Shown: positions 15,489 to 23,921 of the stretch, one piece after another | Numbering within the stretch: position 1 is the stretch's first letter | Layout: every line of letters starts with the position of its first letter | From: Aquificales bacterium | GTDB lineage: Bacteria; Aquificota; Aquificia; Aquificales; QOAS01 | Length of the DNA: 36,790 nt | Reading direction: 5' to 3' | Assembly: GCA_027035985.1 (NCBI GenBank) | Contig: JALVTI010000081.1 | Span: 1-36,790 of the forward strand | Translations under genes and position numbers: made by a program | Notes under the pieces: model-generated | What the model saw: the letters and a program-made list of their open reading frames with translations, nothing else | Databases searched by the model: none | What the model was told of the DNA's origin: nothing

Positions 15489-16516
15489 ACTATCGAGGGG
15501 ACTAGGTGTTTCAGTCCCTCCCCTTCGTCGTATCCGAGCATTAGGTTCGCGTTTTGGAGCGCCTGACCGCTGGCACCCTTTAGGAGGTTGTCTATCGCGC
15601 ATACAACGACGGCGGTTTCCGTTCTTTCGTCGTAGGCGGGGTAGACAAAGGCGAAGTTGGTGTTTGCCACCTCCTTACTCTTGGGCGGTTGGTCTACAAC
15701 CCTAACGAAGAATTCGTCCTTATAAACCTCCCTATAGAGGGAGGCGATATCGAATTTTTTAGACCTAACATAGACGGTCGATATCATTCCCCTATCTATC
15801 GGCACAACGGTGGGGGTAAAGCGGACTTTCCACCCCTTTGGGGAAACCCTGTTTGCAACGAATTCCATTTCCGGTATATGTCTGTGTCCCACAACCTTGT
15901 AGGGGAACATGTTGTTTGCCATTTCCGGGAAGTGGAAGTGCTGTTTTAGACCCCTACCCGCTCCGCTCACGCCCGACAGGGCGTGGACTACAATTACATC
16001 GTCCAAAATGAGGTCGGAAGCCTCCCTTAGAAGGGGATAGAGCGCCAGAAGTGTGGCGGTCGGATAGCAACCGGGGTTTGCCACCAGCCTGGCTTTTTTT
16101 ACCTCTTCCCTAAAGAGTTCGGGAAGTCCGTAAACCGCCTCCTCCAGTAGGTCGGGGTATTTGTGTTCAAACCCGTAAAAGGTCTTAAAGTCCTCCAAGT
16201 TTTTGAACCTGTAAGCCCCCGAGAGGTCTACGACTTTGTAACCCTTCTCCAAAAGGCGGGGTGCAATTTCCATAGACACCTCGTGGGGGAGAGCCAAAAA
16301 TAAGAGTTCCACATCGGGTGGGATATTTTCGTAGTCCTCAAATTGGAGTTTTCCGACCTCAAAGGGCTCCAAAAAGGGGAACACTTCGGAAACCCTTTTC
16401 CCCTTGTGGGTGTTGGAACCGAGGTAGGCGATTTCCATTTTGGGGTGGTTTACGAGGAGCTTTACGAGTTCCAAACCGGTGTAGCCGGTCGCTCCCAATA
16501 TGCCGACCTTACCCAT
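15485..16516 (-). CDS. argC: N-acetyl-gamma-glutamyl-phosphate reductase
   Basis: ArgC reduces N-acetylglutamyl phosphate to the semialdehyde with NADPH in arginine biosynthesis. The start MGKVGILGATGYTGLEL is the NADP-binding motif. The catalytic Cys is C150 in VANPGCYPTA. ALPHEVS, SGVSGAGRG, FTPTVVPIDRG and DNLLKGASGQALQN are family motifs near their usual places. The open frame extends 75 codons further upstream, but that part is low-complexity and overlaps the divergent gene, so 16516 is the true start (343 aa). The start is 34 bp from the divergent hypothetical gene at 16551. Confidence 0.95.
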   Translation of the reverse strand: MGKVGILGATGYTGLELVKLLVNHPKMEIAYLGSNTHKGKRVSEVFPFLEPFEVGKLQFEDYENIPPDVELLFLALPHEVSMEIAPRLLEKGYKVVDLSGAYRFKNLEDFKTFYGFEHKYPDLLEEAVYGLPELFREEVKKARLVANPGCYPTATLLALYPLLREASDLILDDVIVVHALSGVSGAGRGLKQHFHFPEMANNMFPYKVVGHRHIPEMEFVANRVSPKGWKVRFTPTVVPIDRGMISTVYVRSKKFDIASLYREVYKDEFFVRVVDQPPKSKEVANTNFAFVYPAYDERTETAVVVCAIDNLLKGASGQALQNANLMLGYDEGEGLKHLVPSIV

Positions 16517-16550
16517 CAAAGGTTCAATTTTCCTTTTAATAGACCTATTG

Positions 16551-17072
16551 ATGGCGAAGATTATTAAGTTCAACCCCCGCGGGGAGGAACCGGAGAAGAG
16601 ACCCAAAAGGGGTGGGGAAGAAAAGGAAAAACCCAAAGGGGAAAAGACTATAAAAGTCCCCGCAAAGGGTGAAAAAAGGGAGAGTCCCCTTAAGGGGACT
16701 TTGGAAAATGCGAAACCCCTCACGCAGGAGGATTTCGACAAACTCTTCGAAGCCCTAAGGGAGGGTTTGAAAAGGCTCTACCCCTCGCAGGTGGAGGACG
16801 TTCTCGGCTTTACCGGTTTGGGCGAAAAGAACGGAAACAGAGCCTTTGCGGTGGGTCTTGTAATTTGGAAACGCTACGGGGTCGAGCACCCCTACACCTC
16901 CACGGCTGTTTTGCTCTTTGAAAACAACGAACTCAAAAAGGTTTCCTTCTTGGAGGCTAAAAACAACTATTGGGATTGGAGAACGATGATAAAACTCCAC
17001 AAGGGGGAATTTCACACGGAGGAGATATTCAACCGCTTTATGGAGCTGGTTAGGGGTCAGTTTAGGGTTTGA
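16551..17072 (+). CDS. Hypothetical protein with charged, low-complexity N terminus
   Basis: I do not recognise this 173-residue protein. Residues 1-55 are rich in Lys, Glu, Pro and Gly (several PKGE-like repeats) and look disordered. The rest appears folded, with LTQEDFDKLFEALREGLKRLYP, then an alpha/beta region containing NRAFAVGLVIWKR and NYWDWRTMIKLHKGEF. There is no signal peptide or membrane segment. The start at 16551 avoids overlap with argC; the earlier in-frame ATG at 16500 would lie inside it. It shares a short divergent intergenic region with argC. Confidence 0.7.
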   Translation: MAKIIKFNPRGEEPEKRPKRGGEEKEKPKGEKTIKVPAKGEKRESPLKGTLENAKPLTQEDFDKLFEALREGLKRLYPSQVEDVLGFTGLGEKNGNRAFAVGLVIWKRYGVEHPYTSTAVLLFENNELKKVSFLEAKNNYWDWRTMIKLHKGEFHTEEIFNRFMELVRGQFRV

Positions 17073-17252
17073 TTAATCCTCATCCTCCAAGGGGAACTTT
17101 TCCACCCTTCCCCTCTCGAGGTCTTCGAGGGATTTTTCCAATTGGGGTGGAATTCTTTTTAATTCGTGCCTCTTTGAGGTTAGAAAGTTGTCTTTCATCT
17201 TTAGGAGGCTACTCCCTTTTTCTCCCTCAATCGCCTTTGTGAATTTTCCCAT
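17073..17252 (-). CDS. Possible small charged protein, 59 aa
   Basis: An open frame from ATG at 17252 to TAA at 17073 fills the gap between two genes. It starts MGKFTKAIEGEKG and ends EKFPLEDED. It is rich in Lys and Glu with an acidic tail, and has no hydrophobic segment. No Shine-Dalgarno is visible, but most genes here lack one. Codon choice (AGG, CTC, GAG) resembles its neighbours. It converges tail to tail with the upstream hypothetical gene with no gap. I recognise no family, so this remains tentative. Confidence 0.4.
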   Translation of the reverse strand: MGKFTKAIEGEKGSSLLKMKDNFLTSKRHELKRIPPQLEKSLEDLERGRVEKFPLEDED

Positions 17253-17322
17253 AAAAGGATTAATTGAACGAAAGAAAGAAACCCCTCAATAAACCCCTTT
17301 AAGAATCCTTCCAAAGGGTTTT

Positions 17323-18168
17323 TCAAACCTCCGCCCCCTCGAGGGTATTTTCACACTCGCAATTCCACACTTTGGTGCCGTAAATCTTCTCTACCGCCGA
17401 GAGGAGTATATCCTTAATTTCCTCCTCCTTTTGTTTCATCATTTCGATAACCTCCTCCGAGGTAAGGCGGTAGCCGGCTATTCCCGCGGCGGGATTGGTT
17501 ACAACGCAAAGACCCGCATAGTGGAGTTCAAGTTCCCTCGCGAGAACCACCTCGGGAACCATGGTCATACCCACCACGTCGCCCCCGAGGAGGGAAAAAG
17601 CCCTTATCTCCGCCGCGGTTTCCAAACGGGGACCTTCGGTGGCTACATAGGTTCCCCTATCGAAAAATCTAACCCCCTTTTTGGTCAGGACTTCTTCCAA
17701 AATCCCCCTAAGGGTGGGGCAGAAGGGTTCGCTCACGTCGATGTGGACGACCCTCTTTTCCGCCAAGAGGCGTTTGTGCTTTTCATTCCCTTCATAGGTG
17801 TAGTCGGGAGAGAAGCTACCCTCGTAGAAGGATTGGGGTCTCGACTTTGTGAAGTCCAAAAATTGGTCTACTATTACGAAGTCCCCCGGACGGAGGAGTC
17901 GGTTTATTCCGCCGACGGCGTTTATTCCGAGAACGTATTTAACGCCCAGTTCTTTAAGAGCCCACAGGTTTGCCCTGTAGGGGACGCGGTGGGGTGGGAA
18001 GGCGTGCTCCCTGCCGTGCCTCGCCAAAAAGAGAACGGGAAAGCCCCCGTATTCCGCCCTAACTATTGGGGAAGAGGGTTCCCCGAAGGGGGTTTTTATC
18101 TCTATCTCTTCTAAAACCTTTAGTCCATCAACGCGGTAAAGTCCGCTTCCGCCTATGACCGCCAGCAT
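17323..18168 (-). CDS. mtnP: S-methyl-5'-thioadenosine phosphorylase / purine nucleoside phosphorylase
   Basis: The protein cleaves methylthioadenosine (or a related 6-oxopurine nucleoside) with phosphate, salvaging purine and methionine precursors. Motifs are [11 protein letters not shown] (phosphate-binding), [60 protein letters not shown], and [24 protein letters not shown]. The substrate residue after GMT... distinguishes MTAP from inosine-specific enzymes, but I cannot decide this firmly from sequence alone. The start codon overlaps the hemH stop as TAATG, so the two genes are translationally coupled. Confidence 0.9.
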   Translation of the reverse strand: MLAVIGGSGLYRVDGLKVLEEIEIKTPFGEPSSPIVRAEYGGFPVLFLARHGREHAFPPHRVPYRANLWALKELGVKYVLGINAVGGINRLLRPGDFVIVDQFLDFTKSRPQSFYEGSFSPDYTYEGNEKHKRLLAEKRVVHIDVSEPFCPTLRGILEEVLTKKGVRFFDRGTYVATEGPRLETAAEIRAFSLLGGDVVGMTMVPEVVLARELELHYAGLCVVTNPAAGIAGYRLTSEEVIEMMKQKEEEIKDILLSAVEKIYGTKVWNCECENTLEGAEV

Positions 18169-19088
18169 TAGGTTCTAATGGTAGCCAGCGCCAACTCTTT
18201 CCAACATTCGAGCCACTTAGGGTGGAGGTGGGGAATTTTGACCCTCCTAAAGGAGTGGTATCCCAAATTTTCCGCCAACTGTCGGTAGTTTAGGTCTATC
18301 TCCTGAAGGGTTTCGGTATTTTCCGAAACGAAACTTATGGGGATAACAACCAATTCTTTAACCCCATCCTTTCGGAGTTTTTTTAACGCTTCCTCCGTAG
18401 TGGGTTCGAGCCATCTAATGGGTCCCAACCTACTTTGATAGGAAACCTTATAGGGAAGTTCCAACCTTTGGGCGATAAGTTTGGCACTCTCTTCCACCTG
18501 TTTGGGGTAGGGGTCTCCGTATTTCCTAACGAGGTAGAGGGGAAGGCTATGTGCCGAAAAGAGGAGGAAGGGTTTTTCCAACCCCTTTAGGGTCTTTTCT
18601 ATCGCCTCCACCCATCCGAGGATAAAGTTTTCGCAACCGTAAAAGGGTTTTGCAAATTTGACCCTCCCCTTTAGGGGGGACTTTTCGACAACCCTTTCCA
18701 CACTCCCCCATGTGGCGACCGAGTATTGGGGAAAGAGCGGAAGGACGACGATATTCTCAAACCTCTCGGGGTCTATATCCCTAAGCACTTCCTCCAGCAA
18801 GGGGTCGGAGTAGCGCATCGCCACCTCAATCTTCCAACCTTCCAAAAGTTTCCCGAGGGCTTTAGCCTGCTCAAAGGTTTGTTTTAGAAAGGGACTTGTC
18901 CCGCCTACGGCGGAGAGTATTTCGGCGGTCTCTCCCCTGCGGAGCAGGGCTACCAAATTTCCCAAAAGCCACCTAAGGGGTGCGGGGAGGGGAAAAACGG
19001 CGGGGTCGGAAAACAACCTTTTTAAATATTCCCCCTCCTTCCCCCTTTGGGGACCTCCGTAATTTACAACCAAAAGGAGATTTTGCAT
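18168..19088 (-). CDS. hemH: Ferrochelatase
   Basis: HemH inserts ferrous iron into a porphyrin (protoporphyrin IX or coproporphyrin III) near the end of heme synthesis. Signatures are [10 protein letters not shown] at the N terminus, [24 protein letters not shown] with the metal-binding His, [13 protein letters not shown], and [13 protein letters not shown] with the catalytic Glu. The length of 306 aa is typical for bacterial enzymes without a C-terminal extension. Heme is needed for the cytochromes of a respiring chemolithotroph. The gene overlaps mtnP by 1 bp. Its start lies at the edge of an 11-bp inverted repeat shared with the divergent lysS. Confidence 0.93.
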   Translation of the reverse strand: MQNLLLVVNYGGPQRGKEGEYLKRLFSDPAVFPLPAPLRWLLGNLVALLRRGETAEILSAVGGTSPFLKQTFEQAKALGKLLEGWKIEVAMRYSDPLLEEVLRDIDPERFENIVVLPLFPQYSVATWGSVERVVEKSPLKGRVKFAKPFYGCENFILGWVEAIEKTLKGLEKPFLLFSAHSLPLYLVRKYGDPYPKQVEESAKLIAQRLELPYKVSYQSRLGPIRWLEPTTEEALKKLRKDGVKELVVIPISFVSENTETLQEIDLNYRQLAENLGYHSFRRVKIPHLHPKWLECWKELALATIRT

Positions 19089-19112
19089 TAAAGGGAAAGA
19101 TTTTCCCTTTAA
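19088..19112. promoter_or_regulatory. 11-bp inverted repeat between hemH and lysS
   Basis: TTAAAGGGAAA (19088-19098) and TTTCCCTTTAA (19102-19112) are perfect inverted arms around GAT. The repeat touches the hemH ATG and is 26 bp upstream of lysS in a 50-bp divergent intergenic region. It could be an operator for a dimeric regulator or an RNA hairpin in one leader. No regulator gene nearby suggests which. Confidence 0.5.
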
Positions 19113-19138
19113 GGTGGGTCTTAAACTTTAAAAACCTT

Positions 19139-20881
19139 ATGGAGGAACAAATTAGGGAGCAGAAAGTCCAAAAATTAAGGGAAATGGGAATAAACCCCTA
19201 CCCCCATAAGTTTGAGGTCACCCATCAAATATACCAAATAAGGGAGGAATACGAAAGAGACCCCGAAGGGGAAGAGGTTGTTATCCGTGCAAAGGTCAAA
19301 AGGGTTTCCAACTACGAGGGTAGGAAACTTTTAAGGCTTACCGACGATAGCGGTCTCGAAATTTTGGCTATAACCGATAGGGGGGATATAAAGCCGAATG
19401 AAACCTATACCTTTAAGGGGAAACTGGTAAGACACGAGGGAAAGCTCACCCTAATGGACGCCGATATCACCGAAGAGCCCCCCGAAACCACGATTGCCGA
19501 AATAAAGCACACCTACGACTTTGACCCCAAACGGGAAGAGGTTGCGGTCGCCGGGCGTTTGGTGGCCTGGCGCCCGATGGGAAAGGCTATTTTCGGACAC
19601 ATTCAAGACCTCCTTGGGAAACTGCAAATCTATATAAGGAAAGACCTCGTAGGGGAGGAGAAGTTTAAATTCATAAAGGAGTTTGTAGACCTCGGCGATA
19701 TCGTGGGGGTTAAGGGAAAGCTCTTTAGGACGAATACCGGCGAGCTGACCGTCGAGGTGGAAGACTTACAACTGCTATCAAAATGCCTCCACCCCCTACC
19801 GGAGAAGTGGCACGGGATTAAGGATGTGGAGGTCAGATACCGCCAGAGATATTTGGATTTAATAGCCAACCCGCAGGCGAGACAAATCTTTTTGATGAGG
19901 AGCCGCCTGCTCGCCGAGATTAGGCGCTTCATGGTCGATAGCGGCTTTTTCGAGGTGGAAACCCCCACTTTGCAGCCGATAGCGAGCGGTGCGAATGCGA
20001 GACCCTTCGTCACCCACCACAACTATTTGGATATGGATTTGTACCTGAGAATTGCGCCGGAGCTCTACCTAAAGAGGCTTATAGTGGGCGGTTACCCCAA
20101 GGTGTTCGAGATAGGTAAAAACTTCCGAAACGAGGGCGTCGATACCACCCACAACCCCGAGTTTACGATGATGGAGTTTTACGCCGCCTACTGGGATTAC
20201 AACGACCTCATGAAGTTCACTGAAAAACTCTTTCAGCACCTCATAGACACCGTATTGGAGGGTAAAAGCGAGGTCACCTTCGAAGGGCACAGAATAAACC
20301 TAAAACCCCCCTTTAGGGTTGTTAGATACTTCGACCTTCTGAAGGAAAAAACCGGAAAGGATAAGGACTTTTTCCTGAGAGCACCTATAGAGGAACTGAG
20401 AAAATTCGCCACCGAATTGGGGGTTAAGAAGGCGGAAACCCTAACGAGGGCTAAACTTATAGACAAAATTTTTGAAAAAGTTGGAGAGCCGGAGCTTATT
20501 CAACCCACCTTCGTTATAGACTTTCCGAAAATACTCTCCCCCCTCGCCAAGGAGCACAGGGAAGACCCCGACCTGGTCGAGAGGTTCGAGCTTATCATCG
20601 GACAGATGGAGATAGGAAACGCCTACACCGAGCTGAACGACCCTAAAGACCAGTATCAAAGATTTTTGGAACAGCTCAAAGAGAAACAGGCGGGAGACGA
20701 CGAGGCTATGGAGATGGATACCGACTTTATAAGGGCTTTGGAATACGGACTCCCGCCTACCGGCGGTGAGGGGATAGGAATAGACCGCCTCGCGATGCTC
20801 CTCGCCGGTGTTAACTCTATCAGGGAGGTTATACTCTTCCCCGCCATGCGACCCGAGGAAAAGGAAAAGGGTGAAGGTTAA
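19139..20881 (+). CDS. lysS: Lysyl-tRNA synthetase, class II
   Basis: LysRS charges tRNA-Lys. Class II motifs are clear: motif 1 around MRSRLLAEIRRFMVDSGFFEVETPTL, motif 2 around FRNEGVDTTHNPEFTMMEFY, and motif 3 GIGIDRLAMLLAGVNSIREVILFP. At 580 aa it is longer than E. coli LysRS (505 aa). Two OB-fold-like stretches occur in tandem before the catalytic core: VVIRAKVKRVSNYEGRKLL to LMDADI, then VAVAGRLVAWRPMGKAIF to TVEVEDLQLL. I start at the ATG at 19139; an upstream in-frame ATG (18980) lies inside hemH. The gene is divergent from hemH. Confidence 0.95.
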   Translation: MEEQIREQKVQKLREMGINPYPHKFEVTHQIYQIREEYERDPEGEEVVIRAKVKRVSNYEGRKLLRLTDDSGLEILAITDRGDIKPNETYTFKGKLVRHEGKLTLMDADITEEPPETTIAEIKHTYDFDPKREEVAVAGRLVAWRPMGKAIFGHIQDLLGKLQIYIRKDLVGEEKFKFIKEFVDLGDIVGVKGKLFRTNTGELTVEVEDLQLLSKCLHPLPEKWHGIKDVEVRYRQRYLDLIANPQARQIFLMRSRLLAEIRRFMVDSGFFEVETPTLQPIASGANARPFVTHHNYLDMDLYLRIAPELYLKRLIVGGYPKVFEIGKNFRNEGVDTTHNPEFTMMEFYAAYWDYNDLMKFTEKLFQHLIDTVLEGKSEVTFEGHRINLKPPFRVVRYFDLLKEKTGKDKDFFLRAPIEELRKFATELGVKKAETLTRAKLIDKIFEKVGEPELIQPTFVIDFPKILSPLAKEHREDPDLVERFELIIGQMEIGNAYTELNDPKDQYQRFLEQLKEKQAGDDEAMEMDTDFIRALEYGLPPTGGEGIGIDRLAMLLAGVNSIREVILFPAMRPEEKEKGEG

Positions 20882-20946
20882 ACCCTTCCCCTTTAGGTTT
20901 CCTTTTTAAAAAATTCCTTCGATAGGTTAAGGGAAACCCGAAACCC

Positions 20947-21348
20947 TTAATGGGTTCTCCTTATCCTCACCCTCCTCCTATTTTCGTCGAGGTGTTCAAA
21001 TTCCACCACTATATCCGGTTTTAAATCCTTTAGGTAATCAGCCCACTCGATAACCAATATTCCCGACCCCTCGAAGTCGGTAAAGTCGAAGTTTTTAACC
21101 CTGTATAGGTCGGCGTGATAAACTTCCCCCCTTTCGGTCGGATAGACGTTCATAACCGCAAAGGTGGGACTGGTAACGTTTACCTCCCCTTTGGGGTTTA
21201 AAGCTTCGACTAAAAACCTCGTAAAGGTAGTCTTTCCCGCTCCCAAATCCCCTATTAGGAATATAACCTCGTTTCCCTTAAGTTCCCTCGCGAGGTCTTT
21301 TGCCAGCTTTTTTAACCCTTCGAGGTCTACGATGTATTCGCCTTCCAT
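20947..21348 (-). CDS. tsaE: tRNA threonylcarbamoyladenosine biosynthesis ATPase TsaE
   Basis: TsaE is the ATPase partner of TsaB-TsaD in making t6A37 of ANN-decoding tRNAs. Motifs are the Walker A IGDLGAGKTTFTRF, VTSPTFAVMNVY, the HADLYRV segment, and VIEWADYL. An in-frame GTG at 21375 would add nine residues, but the ATG at 21348 gives the usual family length (133 aa) and clears the divergent promoter region of the next gene. It converges with lysS. Confidence 0.92.
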   Translation of the reverse strand: MEGEYIVDLEGLKKLAKDLARELKGNEVIFLIGDLGAGKTTFTRFLVEALNPKGEVNVTSPTFAVMNVYPTERGEVYHADLYRVKNFDFTDFEGSGILVIEWADYLKDLKPDIVVEFEHLDENRRRVRIRRTH

Positions 21349-21377
21349 CAAAGGGTAGAAATTTAGACTATTCACCT

Positions 21378-22307
21378 ATGAAGGTCGGTTTCGTTTACGA
21401 CGATAGGTATTTGCTCCACCACAGGGAAGGGCATCCGGAGAACAAATACCGCCTCGAGGCTATCACCGAGGGGATGGCGGAGAGGGGACTCTTTTCCAAG
21501 GTGGAGCTTATAAAACCCTTCGAGGCGGATGCGGAGCTGATAGCGCTAAACCACGACCCCCAATATATAGAAGAAGTGATATACTCCTCCCGTTCGGGTG
21601 AGGGTTGGTTCGACCCGGACACCTACTATAACGAATACACATTTTTAGCCGCCTCCCTCGCGGTCGGCGGGGTTGCGGGGGCGATAAACGAAATTCTCGA
21701 CGGGAATATCGAAGGGGCTTTCTGCGCCGTCAGACCCCCCGGTCATCACGCCGAATACGCCAAGGCTATGGGCTTTTGCATCTTCAACAACGTAGCGATA
21801 GGGGCTAGATACCTCCTGCAAAAGGGTTTCGAGAGGGTGTTTATAGTCGATTTCGACGCCCACCACGGAAACGGCACCCAGCACGCCTTTTACGAGGAGC
21901 CGCGGGTTTTTTACTTCTCGACCCACCAATATCCCTTCTATCCCGGAACCGGCTCGGCGGAGGAGAGGGGGGCAAAGGAGGGTTACGGAACAACCCTAAA
22001 CATACCGATGCCGGCGGGTACGGGGGATGAACTCTACCGCCACGCCTACGGCGAGGTTTTGGTAAGCGCGGTAAAGGGTTACAAGCCGCAGTTTCTCCTC
22101 GTTTCGGCGGGATACGACCTCCACACCGATGACCCGCTGACCGGTTTGGAGGTTTCCGACAAAGGGGTCGAGTTTATAGTCGAGACCATTTGCGGGTTGG
22201 CTAAGGAGTTAAGTATCCCCGTTCTGTTTTCCCTCGAGGGTGGATACAACCTTGACGTGCTGAAGCGGTTGGTGTCCCGAACGGTGGAGATAATGCTTGG
22301 AACCTAA
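21378..22307 (+). CDS. Histone-deacetylase-like protein (HDLP/AcuC family)
   Basis: The 309-residue enzyme has the zinc-dependent class I/II deacetylase core: RPPGHHAEYAKAMGFCIFNNVAIGA with the two charge-relay histidines, DFDAHHGNGTQHAF with zinc ligands D and H, SAGYDLHTDDPLTGL with the third ligand D, and SLEGGYN. The N terminus Y..HH..GHPENKYRLEAI is typical. The Aquifex aeolicus homologue (HDLP) gave the first HDAC-fold structure. Bacterial members act on acetylated proteins, polyamines or acetoin-related substrates; the substrate here is unknown. Start at 21378, divergent from tsaE. Confidence 0.92.
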   Translation: MKVGFVYDDRYLLHHREGHPENKYRLEAITEGMAERGLFSKVELIKPFEADAELIALNHDPQYIEEVIYSSRSGEGWFDPDTYYNEYTFLAASLAVGGVAGAINEILDGNIEGAFCAVRPPGHHAEYAKAMGFCIFNNVAIGARYLLQKGFERVFIVDFDAHHGNGTQHAFYEEPRVFYFSTHQYPFYPGTGSAEERGAKEGYGTTLNIPMPAGTGDELYRHAYGEVLVSAVKGYKPQFLLVSAGYDLHTDDPLTGLEVSDKGVEFIVETICGLAKELSIPVLFSLEGGYNLDVLKRLVSRTVEIMLGT

Positions 22308-22350
22308 AAGGGGATTGGCGATTTAATAAACCTCCAAATGGACAAATGTT

Positions 22351-22376
22351 TATAATCCCGTTCCAATAGGAGGTTT
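22351..22376 (+). promoter_or_regulatory. TATAAT box and strong ribosome-binding site
   Basis: TATAAT at 22351-22356 is followed by AATAGGAGGTTT (AGGAGG at 22368-22373), 7 nt before the ATG at 22381. This is one of the best Shine-Dalgarno sites in the window and suggests the small downstream gene is well expressed. The -35 box is not obvious. Confidence 0.5.
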
Positions 22377-22380
22377 AAAA

Positions 22381-22632
22381 ATGGACAACAGGGAACCCGT
22401 AGCGATACCTTTTGCGTTGGTCGGTTTTTTTGCCACCGATAAGCCGGTGGAAGAGGTCGTTCGCACCGATTTAACCACCGAGGAACTCGAGGAAATTCAG
22501 CAATTTTTGGCTTCCAAGCTGTTTAAAGACCCCAATGTTGCGGTCGCCATTTTCCCCGCGATAGTTCCACCCGACCAGGCTATCGAGGCAGTAAAGGAGC
22601 TCGAAAACTTCCTCTTCGGCAAGGAAGAATAA
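22381..22632 (+). CDS. Hypothetical small acidic protein, 83 aa
   Basis: I recognise no family. The protein is acidic and predicted mostly helical after an N-terminal hydrophobic strand (AIPFALVGFFATDKPVEEVV). The middle reads TTEELEEIQQFLASKLFKDPNVAVAIFPAIVPPDQ, and the C-terminal helix AIEAVKELENFLFGKEE is amphipathic. There is no signal peptide. It has its own strong promoter-like and ribosome-binding signals and precedes tolC by 44 bp, so it may be a small abundant cytoplasmic protein rather than part of the efflux unit. Confidence 0.75.
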   Translation: MDNREPVAIPFALVGFFATDKPVEEVVRTDLTTEELEEIQQFLASKLFKDPNVAVAIFPAIVPPDQAIEAVKELENFLFGKEE

Positions 22633-22676
22633 TTTCCCCTCCCCGCCCTTCGAGCGGGTTTAGAATTTAGAAATTA

Positions 22677-23921
22677 ATGTTTAAGAAAGCCCTTCCCCTT
22701 CTTCTACTTGGCGGTTTATCTTTTGGAATAACCCTTCAAGGCGCGGTAAGCTCCGCACTAAAGAATAACCTCCAACTAAAGGCTCAATATTTTCACTACC
22801 TAGGGGCGAAAAACGATTTTTACTCCCAATTGGCGGCTCGCTTCGGAGAATTAGACTTTTTTTGGAAATACCAACAGTTTAAAACCCCCCGTATAGTGGC
22901 TCCCATTAATTCCTTTCCTCCGACGGGATTGGACGACCAGGTTCGCACCTACGGGTTGCAATACAGAGTCAGGCTCTTTGACGGCTGCCAACAGTTTTTC
23001 CTCATAAAGGCTAAAAAAGACACCGCCAACCTCGAATGGGTTAATTGGGAAAAGCTATCCGAGAAGGTAAAAAGGGACGTTTCCAAGGTTTATTTCTCCG
23101 CCCTTGAGGTAAAGGCGAGACTGGAAGCGTTAAAGGAGCGCAAAAAGGAGGTTGATAGGCTCTACGAAATCGTTAAAGAGGCTTACGAGGTTGGTAAAAA
23201 ACCCCTTCTCGACCTTCTAAATGTCCGAGCGGAGAGAAAAAACATCGAAGCCCAAATATCCTTTTTGAGGTCTCAATATAAAACTCTTTTAAACCAATTA
23301 AAGGTGCTTCTAAATACCGACAAACCTCTCGAGGTGGAGGATGTACAGATTAACCCCCATAGGATAGAGGGGGATAGGCTCCTGCCGGAGTTGTTGGCTA
23401 AAAATCCAGACCTAAAAGTTGTTGCCCTTCAGAAGGTTATCGCCGACGATTACCGAAAGGTTGCCATGGCGGAATTTTCACCAAAGGTTAACTTTGTCTA
23501 CACCACCCAAAAGTATGTTTACGCCGGTAGGAAAACTTCCGATTGGTCTTATGCCGTAGAGGTAAACCTCCCCATTTTTGACTTTGGAAGGAGGTTTTTC
23601 ACTTACAGAAAAGCCCGTTCGGAAGAGAGGAGAGTTAACGAACTTTATAGGCTGGTCGAAAAAAGGGTCTTAGAAACCTATAGAAGTTTGGTAGATGAAC
23701 TCAATTCCCAAATAGAGGTTATAGAGGCAAACCGAAAAAGATTAGAATTTACAAAAGAAGCCTATAAGGTGGAAAAGAAAAAATACCTAACCGGTAAAAG
23801 CGATATATACAACCTCCTCAAGGCGGAGGCGCTCTATTACACCGCCTTGGGAGAATATAGGGCTAGCATATACAAATGGGGTCAACTCAAGGCTGAGCTT
23901 GACTACCTTTTGGGAAGGTAG
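22677..23921 (+). CDS. TolC-family outer membrane efflux protein
   Basis: The N terminus MFKKALPLLLLGGLSFGI is a signal peptide, followed by ITLQGAVSSALKNNLQLKAQ, the conserved start of TolC-family repeats. The two-fold pattern of long helical segments and short beta strands is visible: first repeat to about residue 215, second from LLAKNPDLKVVALQKV. It includes V.L.FDFGRR and the Y..GKSDIYNLLKAEALYYTAL motif. It would form the outer-membrane channel of an efflux or type I secretion system. No inner-membrane pump or adaptor gene is adjacent. The 3' end overlaps the convergent next gene by 35 bp. Confidence 0.85.
   Translation: MFKKALPLLLLGGLSFGITLQGAVSSALKNNLQLKAQYFHYLGAKNDFYSQLAARFGELDFFWKYQQFKTPRIVAPINSFPPTGLDDQVRTYGLQYRVRLFDGCQQFFLIKAKKDTANLEWVNWEKLSEKVKRDVSKVYFSALEVKARLEALKERKKEVDRLYEIVKEAYEVGKKPLLDLLNVRAERKNIEAQISFLRSQYKTLLNQLKVLLNTDKPLEVEDVQINPHRIEGDRLLPELLAKNPDLKVVALQKVIADDYRKVAMAEFSPKVNFVYTTQKYVYAGRKTSDWSYAVEVNLPIFDFGRRFFTYRKARSEERRVNELYRLVEKRVLETYRSLVDELNSQIEVIEANRKRLEFTKEAYKVEKKKYLTGKSDIYNLLKAEALYYTALGEYRASIYKWGQLKAELDYLLGR

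Noticed and set aside
17431-18114. 227-codon open frame on the plus strand
   Set aside because: It is antiparallel to mtnP, which has all its family motifs; the plus-strand product is Gly/Phe/Arg-rich with no domain.
20882-20946. Bidirectional terminator between lysS and tsaE
   Set aside because: GGTTTCC (20896-20902) and GGAAACC (20932-20938) form only a 7-bp stem around a 29-nt loop, too weak to call.
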